Below, piece by piece: positions 12,151 through 23,633 of a stretch of DNA of 64,000 nucleotides (the stretch's first letter is position 1; each line of letters begins with the position of its first letter). The notes beneath the pieces are model-generated. The model saw nothing but the letters and a program-made list of their open reading frames with translations, had not been told where the DNA came from and made no database searches. The DNA lies in assembly GCA_015680685.1 (NCBI GenBank), contig MNCI01002981.1, forward strand, positions 361,785-425,784, given 5' to 3'. The stretch is from Gnetum montanum. Lineage: Eukaryota; Streptophyta; Gnetopsida; Gnetales; Gnetaceae. The position numbers were made by a program, and so were the translations under genes.

Positions 12151-12160
12151 TACTCCCACA
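12151..12160 (-). promoter_or_regulatory. Polypurine tract of element C
   Basis: On the minus strand TGTGGGAGTA directly precedes the 3' LTR start TGATGAG; other copies read ATGGGGGTA here. It is preceded by the shared block containing 'GAGGACAAGTTTTCATT'. Confidence 0.8.
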
Positions 12161-14078
12161 ACTAAATGAAAACTTGTCCTCAAGTTCCTTACAAAATATT
12201 GGGAAGGTATGGCATTATTGACTAATTGACAACTGACGGTGGAATGGGATGACAGACTTAATGTGCCTAGTGATGGATCAATAAGCATATTACAACATTG
12301 TGGTGAACACTCATATATAAATGACATCCAAGCCTTTATTTGATAGCTTGTAGAGAAAGAGAGAGAAAGAAAATGAAGCATGTTGCCACCAAGGTTAAGA
12401 TTGCGTCTTCCATTATTTATCCATAGGCACGCCACCACACTTGCTCCTTTCATAAATGCTCCAGTTCCGGTCCATCTTGAGTGCTTCCTCCAAGCCCAAT
12501 CAATTGTTTCTATGATGTCATCTACACACACAACACAGTCACAAATGAGCAAGGATAGATAATCCACAATGTGGTTGATACCTTGCCTCGATATGAAATG
12601 CATTGGTTGAGTTGTGGTTATGGTAGAAACTGATTCAGAGATTTATCATTGGCAACTACACAAGGTGTACGGGTTAGGAATTAGTAAAATGGAAAAAATT
12701 AAACAATTTTGTGCTAGGGCCCCCACGACTAAGAGTGAACCTTTGGTAGCTATAAGATGGAAAAATATGAGGAACAAGAAATATGGAAAAAAATAATGGA
12801 AACGCCAATAAAATAGATGTCATGGATGGGGATGAAACAAGAGATGATTGATTATAGGAAATGTTTAAGAAAAAGAACTTAACAATTGCACCAAAAAGGA
12901 ATGCCTGTGGGTCCTTCCCAAAGTAGACTCATGCCTTTTATGCTTTGAAAAACCCACAAACCAAAGAGTTCGTAGGCTCTAGGAATGTCATTTGGAAGGA
13001 AGAGTTAAAAACTTACCCACAAGAATTCACTAAAAAAAAAAATGCATCAACCCAGAAATGGACTAATGATAAAACTGGCAATGAGGTGGAAAATGGGAAG
13101 AAAGATGGAGAGGAGAGAATGGAATGGAATCCCAAGAATAAGGTTGTGTAAAGTACCTTGTGTATTTCATGGTTAAGATAACTGAGTAGAACTCATCCCA
13201 AATCTAGACTCAAATCAACCACATTCAGTGACCTCGCATTAATACACTTGGCCAATCCATCCTCTCGAAGCAACAAGAATGCTTTCACAAAGAGTTACCA
13301 CTGTTCTAAGGAGAGTGAGATGGAGAAGTAGGAAGCAAGAAAGGGCCTTAATTAGAGGGAACCTTTAGGCATGGATAACATGTCTTTCCAATTCCATAAC
13401 CAGTGCTTATAGCCCATATTGCTTTATTATGTTTAAGGGGTATGCTTTGAATTCTCACTTTTGTTTTTTTCTTCTCTTTTCTATTTTTTTCTTTTTTTTT
13501 TTGCGTGAGAACCACACCATGCAAAGACTTATTTTTATTCACTCAGCTTCCTGATTTTTGAATAATGTCATAATGGTGAAAAATCCTAAGAAAAAGGATC
13601 CAAGAACCCATGAGAATGGGCAACACAAATGCATTGAATCCCCTTAAAGTCACATCCTTTTCATCCTTGGTTTAAGAAATACCTAGCCGTCAATTCATTA
13701 AGAGTTTACTTAGAAAAAAGGGATTGTACAATTCCAAGCCAAAGGAGACCATAGAGTTGTATGGATGAGTGGACGGCGTGGACTCATTACCTGTTTTATG
13801 AAAAGAACCATACCTTAATATCAGCATCATAATTCAAAGGTAAAAGCCAAACATTAGCAATCAATATGATATAATTCAATCCACCATCATGAGCACTTAT
13901 TAGATGATGAATATAAGTAAATCAAGCAAATAAAGAAATAGTAAAAACATGAATGATGGTGTAAAACAAAAATAAGAAAAGTTGAAAGAATGTGTAAAAC
14001 AAAAATATGTGAAACAAAAATGTGCAAAACAAAAATGTGTAAAATAAAAATTCGAAAAGAACTGAGGACCTAGAATGG
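12161..14078 (-). other. Element C 3' region, largely noncoding
   Basis: About 1.9 kb between the end of integrase and the polypurine tract. It lacks the third ORF of L and I. It holds short TTTTTGTTTTACA-like repeats after pol (13960-14060), the block shared by all copies (about 13300-13420), and a 151-codon open frame at 12148-12603 whose middle part is weakly conserved with element D (46321-46530). I do not call that frame a gene. Confidence 0.6.
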
Positions 14079-15480
14079 TTAACATAGGTAGCCATCTCCC
14101 TCACGATTGAGTTGGAAGGAGGAGATCCAAAATAGTGAGCAAGGTTGTTCACTAACATAGGGAGCATGTGTACTAGCTATACTAAGCTCATGAAAAGGTT
14201 TTGTTTGTTGCACGTTGACCAACAGTTTCTTATTTGGGCTCTTAGGTTTGTATATTGTGATGGCCCCTAAAGGAAAAGTTGCATAAATAATATAAGGTCC
14301 TTCCCATAGTGTTTGAAATTTAGTACGTTGTGGCACATGTGTAGGATTCTAATAGAGAACCTTATCTCCTGGTTGATATTTAACTTTCCTAATTCTTAGG
14401 TCATGATGTTGTTTATTGAAGGCTTTGTGCAATTCGTTAGATGATAGGGTAGCTAATCGATTTTCATCTAGCAAGTTAAGGATTACTAAACATTGTTTCT
14501 ATGCTAGATCAAGGTCAAGGTTGAGGTCACATGCTATGGATACTGTATAGAGCTTAGTTTGAATGGGAACTCATAGGGAGAGTAGCCTATAGAGATTTTC
14601 CATGTGGAGCGGTATGCCCGAAGAGCATCATTCAGTTTAGTGCTCTAGTCTCGCCTAAACTTGCTAATGGTTCTTGTCAATATTTTTATAATATCCTTAT
14701 TGGTGACTTCTGCTTAACTGTTTACTTGGGGGTGGCATGGTGTAGTCAATTTATGCTCAACCCCTAAGCGTTGCATTAATTTTTGAAAAGTTGCACCTGT
14801 GAAGTATGTACCATTGTCTGAAATAAATGCATGTGGCACACCAAACTTGTTTATGATTTGTTGTTGAACAAATCATGTAGCTGTAGATGATGTACAATCT
14901 TTAATAGTAGCTGCTTCGGCCCATTTTGTTAGGTAATCAATGACAACAATAATATAAGCTTTTCCATTGGACATTGGTGTAATCAGCCCCATAAAATCAA
15001 TTCCCCAAATGTTGAAGGGTTCTAACGGTTGAATCCATTGTTGCAGATCCTCCATTCTAGTAGTCATTCCCCCATCATGTTGACAGTGCTCACAAGGTTC
15101 GACGAAACTATGGGCATCTTGAAATAATGTAGGCCAATAATATCCTGCAAGTAAGATCTTGATGGCCGTTTGTCTCCTAGTGTAATGACCCCCACAAGGA
15201 CCCTCATGAGCATCTTGGAGAACTCATAGTTGCTATATATCAAGAACACACCATCGAACTAAGCCATCAGGACATAGTTTGTAAAGTTGCCCATTGATTT
15301 CTATAAAGTACTTGCCTTGGTGAAGAAACTGTTGTTTCTTCTTAAGGTTTAACTCTTGTGGTGTTTGTTGGGTGAGGAGATAGGTAAGCATGCTACTATA
15401 TCAGTTTGTCTTCATGGGTGATTGATTATTCACTACACCAACAAAGAGGAATTCATAAGGGAAATGATTAGAAATGAGAT
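14079..15480 (-). pseudogene. pol: Element C integrase
   Basis: Zinc-binding part: HEGPCGGHY...CEHCQHDGG, the HHCC motif (about 15200-15060). Core: FNIWGIDFMG (first Asp), ISDNGTYF (second Asp) and AEVTNKDI (Glu), so the three acids survive, although a stop interrupts the sequence just before the Glu motif. C-terminal GPY/F-type motif WEGPYII lies near 14300, and no chromodomain follows. Frameshifts occur near 14870 and 14550. The N-terminal boundary with RNase H is approximate. Confidence 0.9.
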
Positions 15481-16990
15481 ACTCATCCTCTTTGTTGTCC
15501 CATCACACCTAAGATAAATGATCAACAACTACATTCTTGGTGCCCTTGTGATCGATCATCGTTAAATTGAACTCTTGTAAGATTACAAGCCATTGTATGA
15601 TACGAGGTCTTACCATTGGCTTATTCATGAGGAACCAAATTGCACTATGATCTGTATGTATATATACTTTATATTCCAATATATAGTGTTTAAACTTTTC
15701 TAGTGCAAACACTACAACCATTAATTCTTTCTCTATGGTAGTGTAGTTAAGTTGTGCACCAACGATACTTCTACTTGCACAATCGATCTAATAAGGATGC
15801 TTCTGGTCATCTAACTGTGTAAGTACGACTCCTAAAGCATAGTTGGACACATTAGTCATGATATGGAATGGTTTGGACCAGTCAGGAGATTGTAGAATGG
15901 GTGTTTCTACTAGCTTCTGTTTCAGAGTTTGGAAAGCTAATTCACATTCCTTGGTCCACTTGAAAGGTATGCCCTTTTTCATTAATTTTACCAATGGTTT
16001 GACAACCTTTGAAAAGTTCTCAGTAAATCTCCTATAGTAGCCAGTATGTCCAAGGAATGACTGAATATCTTTGATAGTTTATGGTTGATGGGTAATTCCT
16101 TGGATAATTTGGATTTTCTCGGGGTTTACCTCTATCCTTGTGTGTGAGATTTTGTGCCCTAGTACTATGCCTTCTTTGACCATCAAATGGCTTTTCTGCC
16201 AGTTGAGCCTCAAATTGGTTTCTACACATATTTTTAACACTTTTTCTAACTGGTCCAAGGCTTGATCAAAGTTTTCTCCCTAAGTGGAGAAGTCATCCAT
16301 AAAGACCTCCATGCCATTCCCTATCTATTGTTGGAATATGCTTAGAACTAGTCGTTGAAATGTTGTAGGGGCATTGCACAAGCCAAATGACATCTGTTTG
16401 TATGTGAACATTCCCTAAGGACTGGTGAACATAGTCTTGGCTTGGTCTTTTGGGGCTATTTGTATTTGGTTATATATGCTATATCCATCTAGAAAATTGT
16501 AATAGCGATGCCTTGCAATGGTGTCTAAGACTTGGTTGACAAATGATAATGAAAAGTGATCTTTGAATGTTGCCATATTTAGTAGCCTGAAATCTATGCA
16601 CACCCTCCATTTGCCTCCCTTTTTAGGCACAATAACTAAGGGGCTAACCCATTCGCTATCAGCAATGGGGTATATGAATCTAGCCTTGAGAAGCTGTTTG
16701 ATTTCTTGCTTAACTACTTGCTTTAGCTTAGGGTTTAATCGCCTTTGCGATTGTCTTCAAGGCTTCATGGAGAGGTTAGTGTAAATTCTATGTTGGCTTA
16801 TCCTAGGATCTATTCCAATTAATTTGGGATATGACCAAGCAAAGGCTTCCAACCATTTATTTATTACCTTCAGTAGTTTTTCTTTCTATTGAGGAGCAAG
16901 CTTAGCATTGATAATTACTGGTTTTCTATTTTTAAGGAACATGTATTCCATATCGATGGGTAATGGTTTTAGCTTGAGGGGATCTTGTTT
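15481..16990 (-). pseudogene. pol: Element C reverse transcriptase and RNase H
   Basis: RT motifs in order: IVPKKGGKWRVCIDFRLLN, KDHFSLSFVNQVLD, FLDGYSIYNQIQIAPKDQAKT, SFGLCNAPTTFQR, an intact FMDD box (16292-16303), GIVLGHKISH. RNase H: NYALGVVLTQ, NYTTIEKELMVVVFALEKFKHY and HTDHSAI with its Asp intact. Stops are isolated and usually replace Gln or Trp codons. This is the best preserved RT in the window. Confidence 0.93.
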
Positions 16991-17960
16991 AAATTTCTTA
17001 GGGATTTCCAACTTCCCCCAGTTGATATTTTCAAGGTTAAGACTTTGAAGTTGGTGGTGGACTTACTCTAATGCGTCTATGCTATCGATGTAAGCACAAG
17101 TCAAACTCTCAATTGGTTCCATGCATATGAGTGAATTACTTTCTTGATTAGCCATCAACCATTGGGTGTCTTCCTATTGTGTGGCTAGTACATATAGGCA
17201 TCTTTGTATGTTGATCACTTGTGCACACTGATTACATGCAGGCAATGTCAAACTTTGTACAAACCATGACCTCTGCATGCAATTACACCCTATGTCACTG
17301 TATGCGATGCACGGAACTTTCTTCTTCTCAATCTTTCTCAAGGTATCTTCCTTTGATATTTCTAGGGAAAGATTGCAGATTCCTAGGTGTGCATCGATGG
17401 TGCTTAGCCATGCTCTTCCCATTATGATTGGGAAGTCCCCCTTCCTTTTGTTCACCTAAATCACTAGGAAGTCAGCTGGGTACGACCATTCACAAATAGT
17501 GGTAACAATGTCTTCTGCCAGTCCCGATGGGACAATGATGGACTGGTCGGCCAACTCTAGATAGATGTTGCTATTTTTCAATGGAGGCAGGTTCTAGAAC
17601 TTGTACATTTCTTGAGAACTTAAGTTGACACTGGAACCTAAATCCAAAAGAGCCTTGCATGGCACATTTCCAATGATTTGTAAGTATATTAGAGGACTCC
17701 CAAGATTAGAGAATTTCCTAGGAAGATGGCCAGCTTTGATCCAATCGGTGACAACATGTGTTAGCATAACCGTATGCATTGAGTGCGGTGATTGGGTTGA
17801 AGGGGGCTCTAATGTTTTGATTAATATTGAGGCATCTAAGGAATTAGCCACTTGTGATTGTAAGCACTTGGTTGATCTGTTGGTTCTAAAGAAGGTCTTT
17901 TCTTCATGTGGTTGTTGGAACAAATAGTAGGTTGAGAGTTAACAACCCTTGTGACATTAC
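16991..17960 (-). pseudogene. pol: Element C aspartic protease and linker to RT
   Basis: Active site LLDLGSSVNL (Asp codon at 17642-17644); about 100 residues later the FPIIMGRAWLSTIDA motif closes the protease fold. Upstream is HTVMLTHVVTDWIKAG, a conserved lead-in also seen in D and I. Stops at a few Trp and Gln positions split it into two open parts (17594-17923 and 17174-17455). The downstream linker (about 17170-16800) joins RT. Confidence 0.88.
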
Positions 17961-20297
17961 GTTGCTGCGGTTGGGTAGGGATTTCACCCTACATAGTTGG
18001 ATTAGGTGGTAGTGGAACTATTGGTGGAAGAGATGTAGCCGAATGAGAAGGATGATATGCTTGTGGAACATTGCCCCTAGAAGAGGGAGTTCCATAATAC
18101 TCGTAGGCTTGGTAGTGAGGTTGAGGAGTGATGTGACCAGTAGAGTCATGTGGGGAGATTGGCTGCTGCACGTAATATCCATATGGGTTAGGTTTCTGGT
18201 AAGGATATTGTTGCCTTAGTGGTGGAATTCCCCATGACTGTGGATGCTACCACTATTGATATTACTCAATCGGTTGTGATGGAGTTCCAATGGGATAATA
18301 TGTTAAGGGTTGGTGGAACTACCTTGGGTTACCTTGAGGATAAGGTGACCTTAGGGGTGTTTGCCTTTTGTTTAATCATGGGTTGAGTACATACATTCTA
18401 GACTCCTACAAATGTGAGATTATAGGGAAACATCCCTTAGGATGGTCATATTGACATATCTCACATCCACTATCATTGTTTGTTTCCAAATCCAGAACCT
18501 CTTCAATGATGGCAACTTTGCCCTTGCCCTTGCTATGTGCATGTTCAACCTCTTTCTTTTTTCTTTTCTCACTACCTTGCTCTCTAGACTCCTCTACTAT
18601 TTTAAGAATAGTTTAAAATCTATTGTCTAGGGAATCCCACATTTGGTCTACCTTTTTTGAAGCTTCTGATGTCATCTTTTGGATAGGCAAAGTTTTCCTA
18701 TTCACTATCTCTTCAAGTGGTGACTCTTCTTCATCTTCACAAAATTTTACTCCCCTCTTCTGAAGGGAAGGATCTCGGTTATACTCTTTCACACTTTCTC
18801 TCTTCAGTAGCTCACCTTTTTCCTTAGCAACTTGCTCCAATAGTCTTTGAATTTGATGGGACCTAAGCTTGGATAGTCTCCCTTGGGCATAAGTCCCATG
18901 GGTTCTTCTTGTTTCATGCCTAAGCTCATCCACAAGATGGCACAGTTGATCCCTTTGCGAATAACCATGGCCAAGACAACAATGTAACAGTGCATAGTAT
19001 CGGCCCATGGCAGCATCCAAGGGTTCATGTCCTCCTTGTTTCTAGCCTTGGATTTGCTTTCACAAGTTAGACACTCAAGAGTATGTTTAGTACTTGTTAT
19101 TAAATAGTTCTAACATAGTACTCCACCTATGAATGGATTCCACTTCTAAAGATTGGTACCAACTTTCCACTTCTTTAACTAATGTCTGTGGGAACAACTT
19201 AAGTTTTTGCCATTCATTCTCTATATTTTGTAAGGCACACGCATCATGGAATACTTGTAACTGATTCTGAGGATTAGTGTTGTATCCCCCTTGAAATTGT
19301 GGATTGTTGTTCATATCTAATCTCTTGATCCTACTATCCTGCTAGTGCCTTGTTGGAATTCTAACAACCTCAGTTATATCTAACATACTTTGAGTAGTGA
19401 ATAGGGGTTCATCATGATTGTCTTGTCCATGGCGTCTATGATGCCTATGTTATTCCTTACTCTCCCTTCTTCTATGTTGTGACTCTCTAGAGTGCCCTCA
19501 TCCCCTTTCCCTGCTATTTCACCTATGTCTTCCACTTTGCCTACCCTTATCCCCATGGTCTTTTTCTTTATGACTACGTCTGGATACTAAAGGAGAGGGT
19601 GAAGGAGATGATGAAGGTGAAGAAGAAGGAGAATAGTCACCATACTGGTGTCTGCTACCTTCTCTTTTGTGGTCTTGACCCCGATTGTGATTGCAATCAG
19701 AATGTCCACCTTTATCATGAGTTCATGTCCCTTTTTTTGATCCTTTGTGCCCATGGGTATCAAAACCTGGGTTATGAATAGTTGAATGAAAGTTCTGATA
19801 CACAACCCCTTGGCCAAAGTCAAGGGGAGGAACATCATTGTGTGAGCGACTACCTGAGGTAGGTTCACCATCGTCATTTTCACTTAAGACATGTGAGGCA
19901 TCTTGGAACCACTTAACCTTCAAAGATTTATGATGTCTCTCCTGTTGAAAGTACCTTTGTGTTGTGCCTCTATGGGATAGTATTCTCTTGAGTCACAGTC
20001 TTGCACAACATATTTTGCATGTAAGTGCGGCATGCCACTTCGTGTGAGAGCATGAAGAAGCATGCTTGGGACTAAATGATCGGGAGGTAACACTATGTTA
20101 CCTTCTAAGTCTTGCCAACGTAGTTGTTCATCTTGATGATGGATAAAGGTGAAGTCTGGTAGATACTCATTGGGATGAATATATACCACTTAAACTTGTT
20201 CAGGGACTAGTAGATCAACGTCATGTGTATTGCACCATTGATTGTTTCCTATTTTAGACATAGACAATGAGGCAATTTTGTATGAAGAAGGAGACAT
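17961..20297 (-). pseudogene. gag: Element C gag
   Basis: Start: ATG at 20297, about 120 bp after the primer-binding site. Order: an N-terminal domain shared with D, L and N (IHPNEYLPDFTF, HQDEQLRW, NIVLPPD); a Ser/Arg/Lys/Glu-rich stretch (about 19800-19450); a capsid domain with LQVFHDACALQNIENEWQKL and W...SIHRWSTMLELFNNKY (19087-19314); a charged helical part (18613-19020); a zinc knuckle at about 18440-18480 reading CEICQYDHPKGC (CX2CX3HX3C, tighter than usual); and a Pro/Gln/Tyr-rich linker. A frameshift near 19920 and several stops break it. Confidence 0.88.
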
Positions 20298-20414
20298 ACT
20301 TGTCTGTTCAGTGTGCAATGTATTCTTGTTTATTATTTTTTGAACCAACCCTAAGGTTTTGTTCCAATGATGTGAATGATTTCCTAAGTTCTAATTAGTG
20401 CACAAACAATGAAG

Positions 20415-20432
20415 TCCCCAACAATGACACCA
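20415..20432 (-). promoter_or_regulatory. Primer-binding site of element C
   Basis: The minus strand reads TGGTGTCATTGTTGGGGA one base after the 5' LTR. It matches TGGCGCCGTTGCCGGGGA (tRNA-Asp complement) except for five transition changes. Confidence 0.8.
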
Positions 20433-20433
20433 A

Positions 20434-21432
20434 TGATTAGTGGCGAGGTACCCCTATGCTCAACCATACAAATACAAGCATTTCACACATGATCTAGTCA
20501 AATTCCAAGGAGTAATACCTATGCGCCTTTGTGGAACAAGGATGGTTTGGTTGATTGTTGTCTTCCCAAACTTACTTGTATGTCATGATTGTATGGTTAA
20601 GTAAGCTTGAGACATATTATTTTTACAGCTTTTATGTTTTTATGTCTTGCTGCTAATAAGGGAGAATAGAGAGATAACTAAGTGACTAATTTAACTTAAC
20701 TATTGATTAACTAAGCTTTAAACTAATCCTAACACCAATATCCATTCTCACTTGCCATACACATCCTGAACCAATGCAACACTACTGGGATTACCAAATG
20801 CTAATCGTTACTGGGTTACCAAGTGTTACATGCATGCCCGAAGTGATCGTATTGTGTACTTTAATGATTTGCTTAATTGATCAAAATGAATTGCTATGCT
20901 AATAACATAAATGTAAAGTGCATAAAATAAAATAAAATAAAATAAATGCATAAGAAAATAAAATAAAAGAAATGTGTAAGAAAACAAATCTCAAGTGATG
21001 CAAGGATGAATCGAAGAGCTTGTCTTTATTGCTGTACACAAGTTGTGCTCAAGTACACAATGCTCGAATAAAGATCCGTCCACACTTAGATGTCCTGCTG
21101 TGGGCACTTGGAAAATACTCTAACTATAAGAGTTTCACTACTTGACTACTACAAGACTCTTTTCCTTAGAGTTCCTCTTGACTCCTTTTGCTGAATTACT
21201 CCCTATTGTACACTTGGGCACTGTATTTATAGGCCTAGGAGTAACTTGAGAATAAATGCTCTAATAATAACCACTCTAATAATTAGAGTAACCAATCTAA
21301 TAATTAGAGTAACTACTCTAATAATAATCACTCTAATAATTAGAGTAACTACTCTAATAATAACCACTCTAATGATTAGAGTAATTTCTCTAATAATAAC
21401 CACTCTAATTATTAGAGTAACTACTCTCATCA
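20434..21432 (-). repeat. 5' LTR of element C
   Basis: A 999-bp LTR, TGATTAG...CTCATCA on the plus strand. TATTTATA (21234-21241; TATAAATA on the minus strand) is the likely TATA box, directly downstream of the U3 repeat cassette. The conserved hairpin arms are at 20567-20577 and 20599-20609, with loop complement AACCATAC at 20462-20469. The flank after it is element K gag. Confidence 0.93.
21246..21432. repeat. U3 palindromic repeat cassette of element C
   Basis: Tandem units of about 36 bp, each containing the palindrome CTCTAATNATTAGAG followed by AACTACTCTAATAATAACC. Four to five units run from next to the TATA box up to the LTR end. The degenerate equivalent in the 3' LTR is 11985-12150. 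Confidence 0.9.
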
Positions 21433-21437
21433 TAAGG

Positions 21438-21650
21438 CAAGCACCCAAAAGGTTTCCCTAAATAAGGGAACCTCAAGCAGTGCCACCAACAATAAGCCTA
21501 CTATCCAAGTGGAGCTGCACCACAACCTGATGAGTAGTACCATCAATGGCAGCACCCACAATCATAAGGGATGCCATTACCAAGGTAGCAATACCTTTAT
21601 CGGTAGCTTGATCCATATGGGTATTATGTTCAGTAGCCCATTTCTCAACA
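21438..21650 (+). pseudogene. gag: Element K gag linker
   Basis: Aligns along its length with the Pro/Gln/Tyr-rich linker of element C gag: CAAGCACCC, CCACCAACAATAAGCC, CACCACAACCTGATGAGTA, CATATGGGTATTATG, CCCATTTCTC. It then jumps at 'ATGCATGG' into the RT lead-in, so the protease is deleted from K; CATG-like microhomology lies at the join. Confidence 0.75.
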
Positions 21651-23280
21651 ATATGCATGGAATAAATTAAGAGCTTGATGAGTGCCTATGTTGAAAGAAT
21701 GGATGAACTAGAGCTAGTCTGTTGCCAACTCTTAAATGATGAACTTGATGATACCAACTAGGAAGAGTTGGAGATCCCTAAGAGCCTTAGGCAAGAGCCC
21801 CTAGAGTTGAAACCTCTCTTAGCTGGAATGGAATATGCTTTCCTAAAAAATGGCAAGCTAGTTATTACCAATGCCAATCTTGCTCTTGAACAAAAAGAGA
21901 AGCTATTAAAGGTGGTCAAAAAATGGTTAATAGCCTTTGCCTAGTCATATCATAAATTGACTAAAATTGATCCATAGATATGCCAACATTGCATCTATAT
22001 AAATGCCTCCATGAAGTCAAAGAGGTAATCATAGCAGCAATTAAATTCCAAAATAAAGTAGATCATCAAAGAGGATATTGAATAACTTATTAAGGTGAAG
22101 TTCATCTATCCCATTATGGATAGTGAGTGGGTTAGCTTAGTTGTGATAGTACCAAAGAAAGGTGGCAAATGGAGGGTTTGTATTGACTTCAGACTATTGA
22201 ACATGATGACATACAAAGATCATTTTTCAATTCCATTTGTGGGTCAAGTATTGGTCACCATTTCTAGGCATTGCTATTAAAAAATTTTAGATAGTTATAG
22301 TGGTTATAACCAAATCTAGATCGCATCCAAGGATTAGGCCAAAACAGCTTCACAGGTACCTGGGGAACTTTTGCATACATAAAGATGCCATTTGGTATAT
22401 GCAATGCCCCTGCAACCTTTTAATGCCTTGTATTGAGCATCTTTCAACAGAAGGTTGCTAGTAGCGTAAAGTTCTTCATGGATGACTTCTCCACTTATGG
22501 GGCTACGTTTGAGCAAGCTCTGAACTATCTTAAGCAAGTGCTAAATAGATGTGTGGAGACAAGCTTTTTCTCAATTGAAAGGAAAGCCATTTGATCATCT
22601 GGGAGGGCATTGTTTTGGGGCACAGAATATCATAAGAAGGGATGGAGGTGGATCCTAATAAAATAAGGAGTTATCTAAGGAATTACTCACCACCTGAAAA
22701 TTTTCAAAGATGTCTATTAATTTCTTGGTCACACTAGCTACTATTAACACTTCACAAAAAATTTCTCTAAGGTCGTCAAACCATTGGTGGAGCTTACAAA
22801 GAAGGATACGACATTTTTCTAGACCAAGGAATGTGAGAATGCATTTTAGCAACTCAAGCAAAAGCTCATAAAAACTCCAACTCTATGAGCACCTAATTGG
22901 TCCAAACCATTTCATATTATGACAAATGCTTTCATTCATGCTTTGGAAGCCATGCTTAAATAGTTGGATGATTAGAAACATCCTTACTATATCTATTATG
23001 CAAGCCAAAGTATTATGTGTAAATAGTTGAATTACACTACAATAGAGAAAGAATTGATGGCAAGGGTGTATGCCTGGGAGAAATTTAGGAGTTATGTCCT
23101 TGGGTACAAGGTGTTCATGCATATAGACCATAGCGCAATCCAATTCCTTATGAATAAACCAATGATGAGCCCCTGTGTCATATGGTGGCTAGTGATCTTA
23201 CAGGAATTCAATCTTCCAATGGTAGATTGAAAAGAAAGTGAGAACATAGTCATTGACCACTTGTCTCGATTGAGAAGGGA
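21651..23280 (+). pseudogene. pol: Element K reverse transcriptase and RNase H
   Basis: RT motifs: VVIVPKKGGKWRVCIDFRLLN (from about 22140), KDHFSIPFVGQVL, and an intact FMDD at 22475-22486. RNase H: NYTTIEKELMARVYAWEKF (23027 on) and HIDHSAIQFLMNKP, where Ile replaces the usual Thr before Asp. Frameshifts occur between 22280 and 22900. The gene lies 3' of a deletion that removed the protease. Confidence 0.9.
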
Positions 23281-23633
23281 CAACAAAGAGGAGGAGAGCC
23301 CACTTTCTAATCAATTTCTAATGATATCCTATTTGCTGGTGCTATAAATGAACAAGTGTTTACTAAACCTAACTAGTACGATGGCATTCTTACCTACCTT
23401 CTCATCTAGGAGATGCAATAAGAGTTGGATAATAGGAAGAAACAATGGTTTCTGCATCAAGGGAAACCCTTCATGGAGACCAATGGACACCTTTACAAGG
23501 TATGTGACAATAGTCTAATTTGTTGATGTGTTCCTAATGCTGGTCAACTGTGTGTTCTCCAAGATTCTCACAAGGGCCCTCATGGGGGCAACTATGCTTG
23601 AAGATGCACAACCATTAAGATCTTGATGGCAGG
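23281..23633 (+). pseudogene. pol: Element K integrase, N-terminal part
   Basis: Contains the connection domain and the start of the zinc-binding part (VLQDSHKGPHGGNYA..., then TIKILMAG). It stops at the insertion point of element L. The rest of the same gene resumes at 52668 with the Tyr-Tyr-Trp-Pro motif. Confidence 0.85.

Larger units (their letters stand above)
11526..21432 (-). mobile_element. Element C: full-length Ty3/gypsy element, both LTRs present
   Basis: Minus-strand element with 5' LTR 20434-21432, primer-binding site, gag, protease, RT, RNase H, integrase, a 2-kb 3' region, polypurine tract and 3' LTR 11526-12150. Flanking pentamers GAAGG (11521-11525) and TAAGG (21433-21437) match at four of five bases, fitting a decayed target duplication. 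It has no long third ORF. Each gene has only a few stops, so it is the best source for pol motifs in the window. The 3' LTR carries a 374-bp deletion relative to the 5' LTR. Confidence 0.92.

Noticed and set aside
12148-12603. 151-codon frame at the 3' end of element C as a gene
   Set aside because: It overlaps the polypurine region, and only a short middle part resembles element D. Kept as a low-interest observation.
21246-21432. CRISPR-like array of 36-bp repeats
   Set aside because: Units are tandem without unique spacers, AT-rich and palindromic, and lie in the U3 of an LTR upstream of a TATA box.
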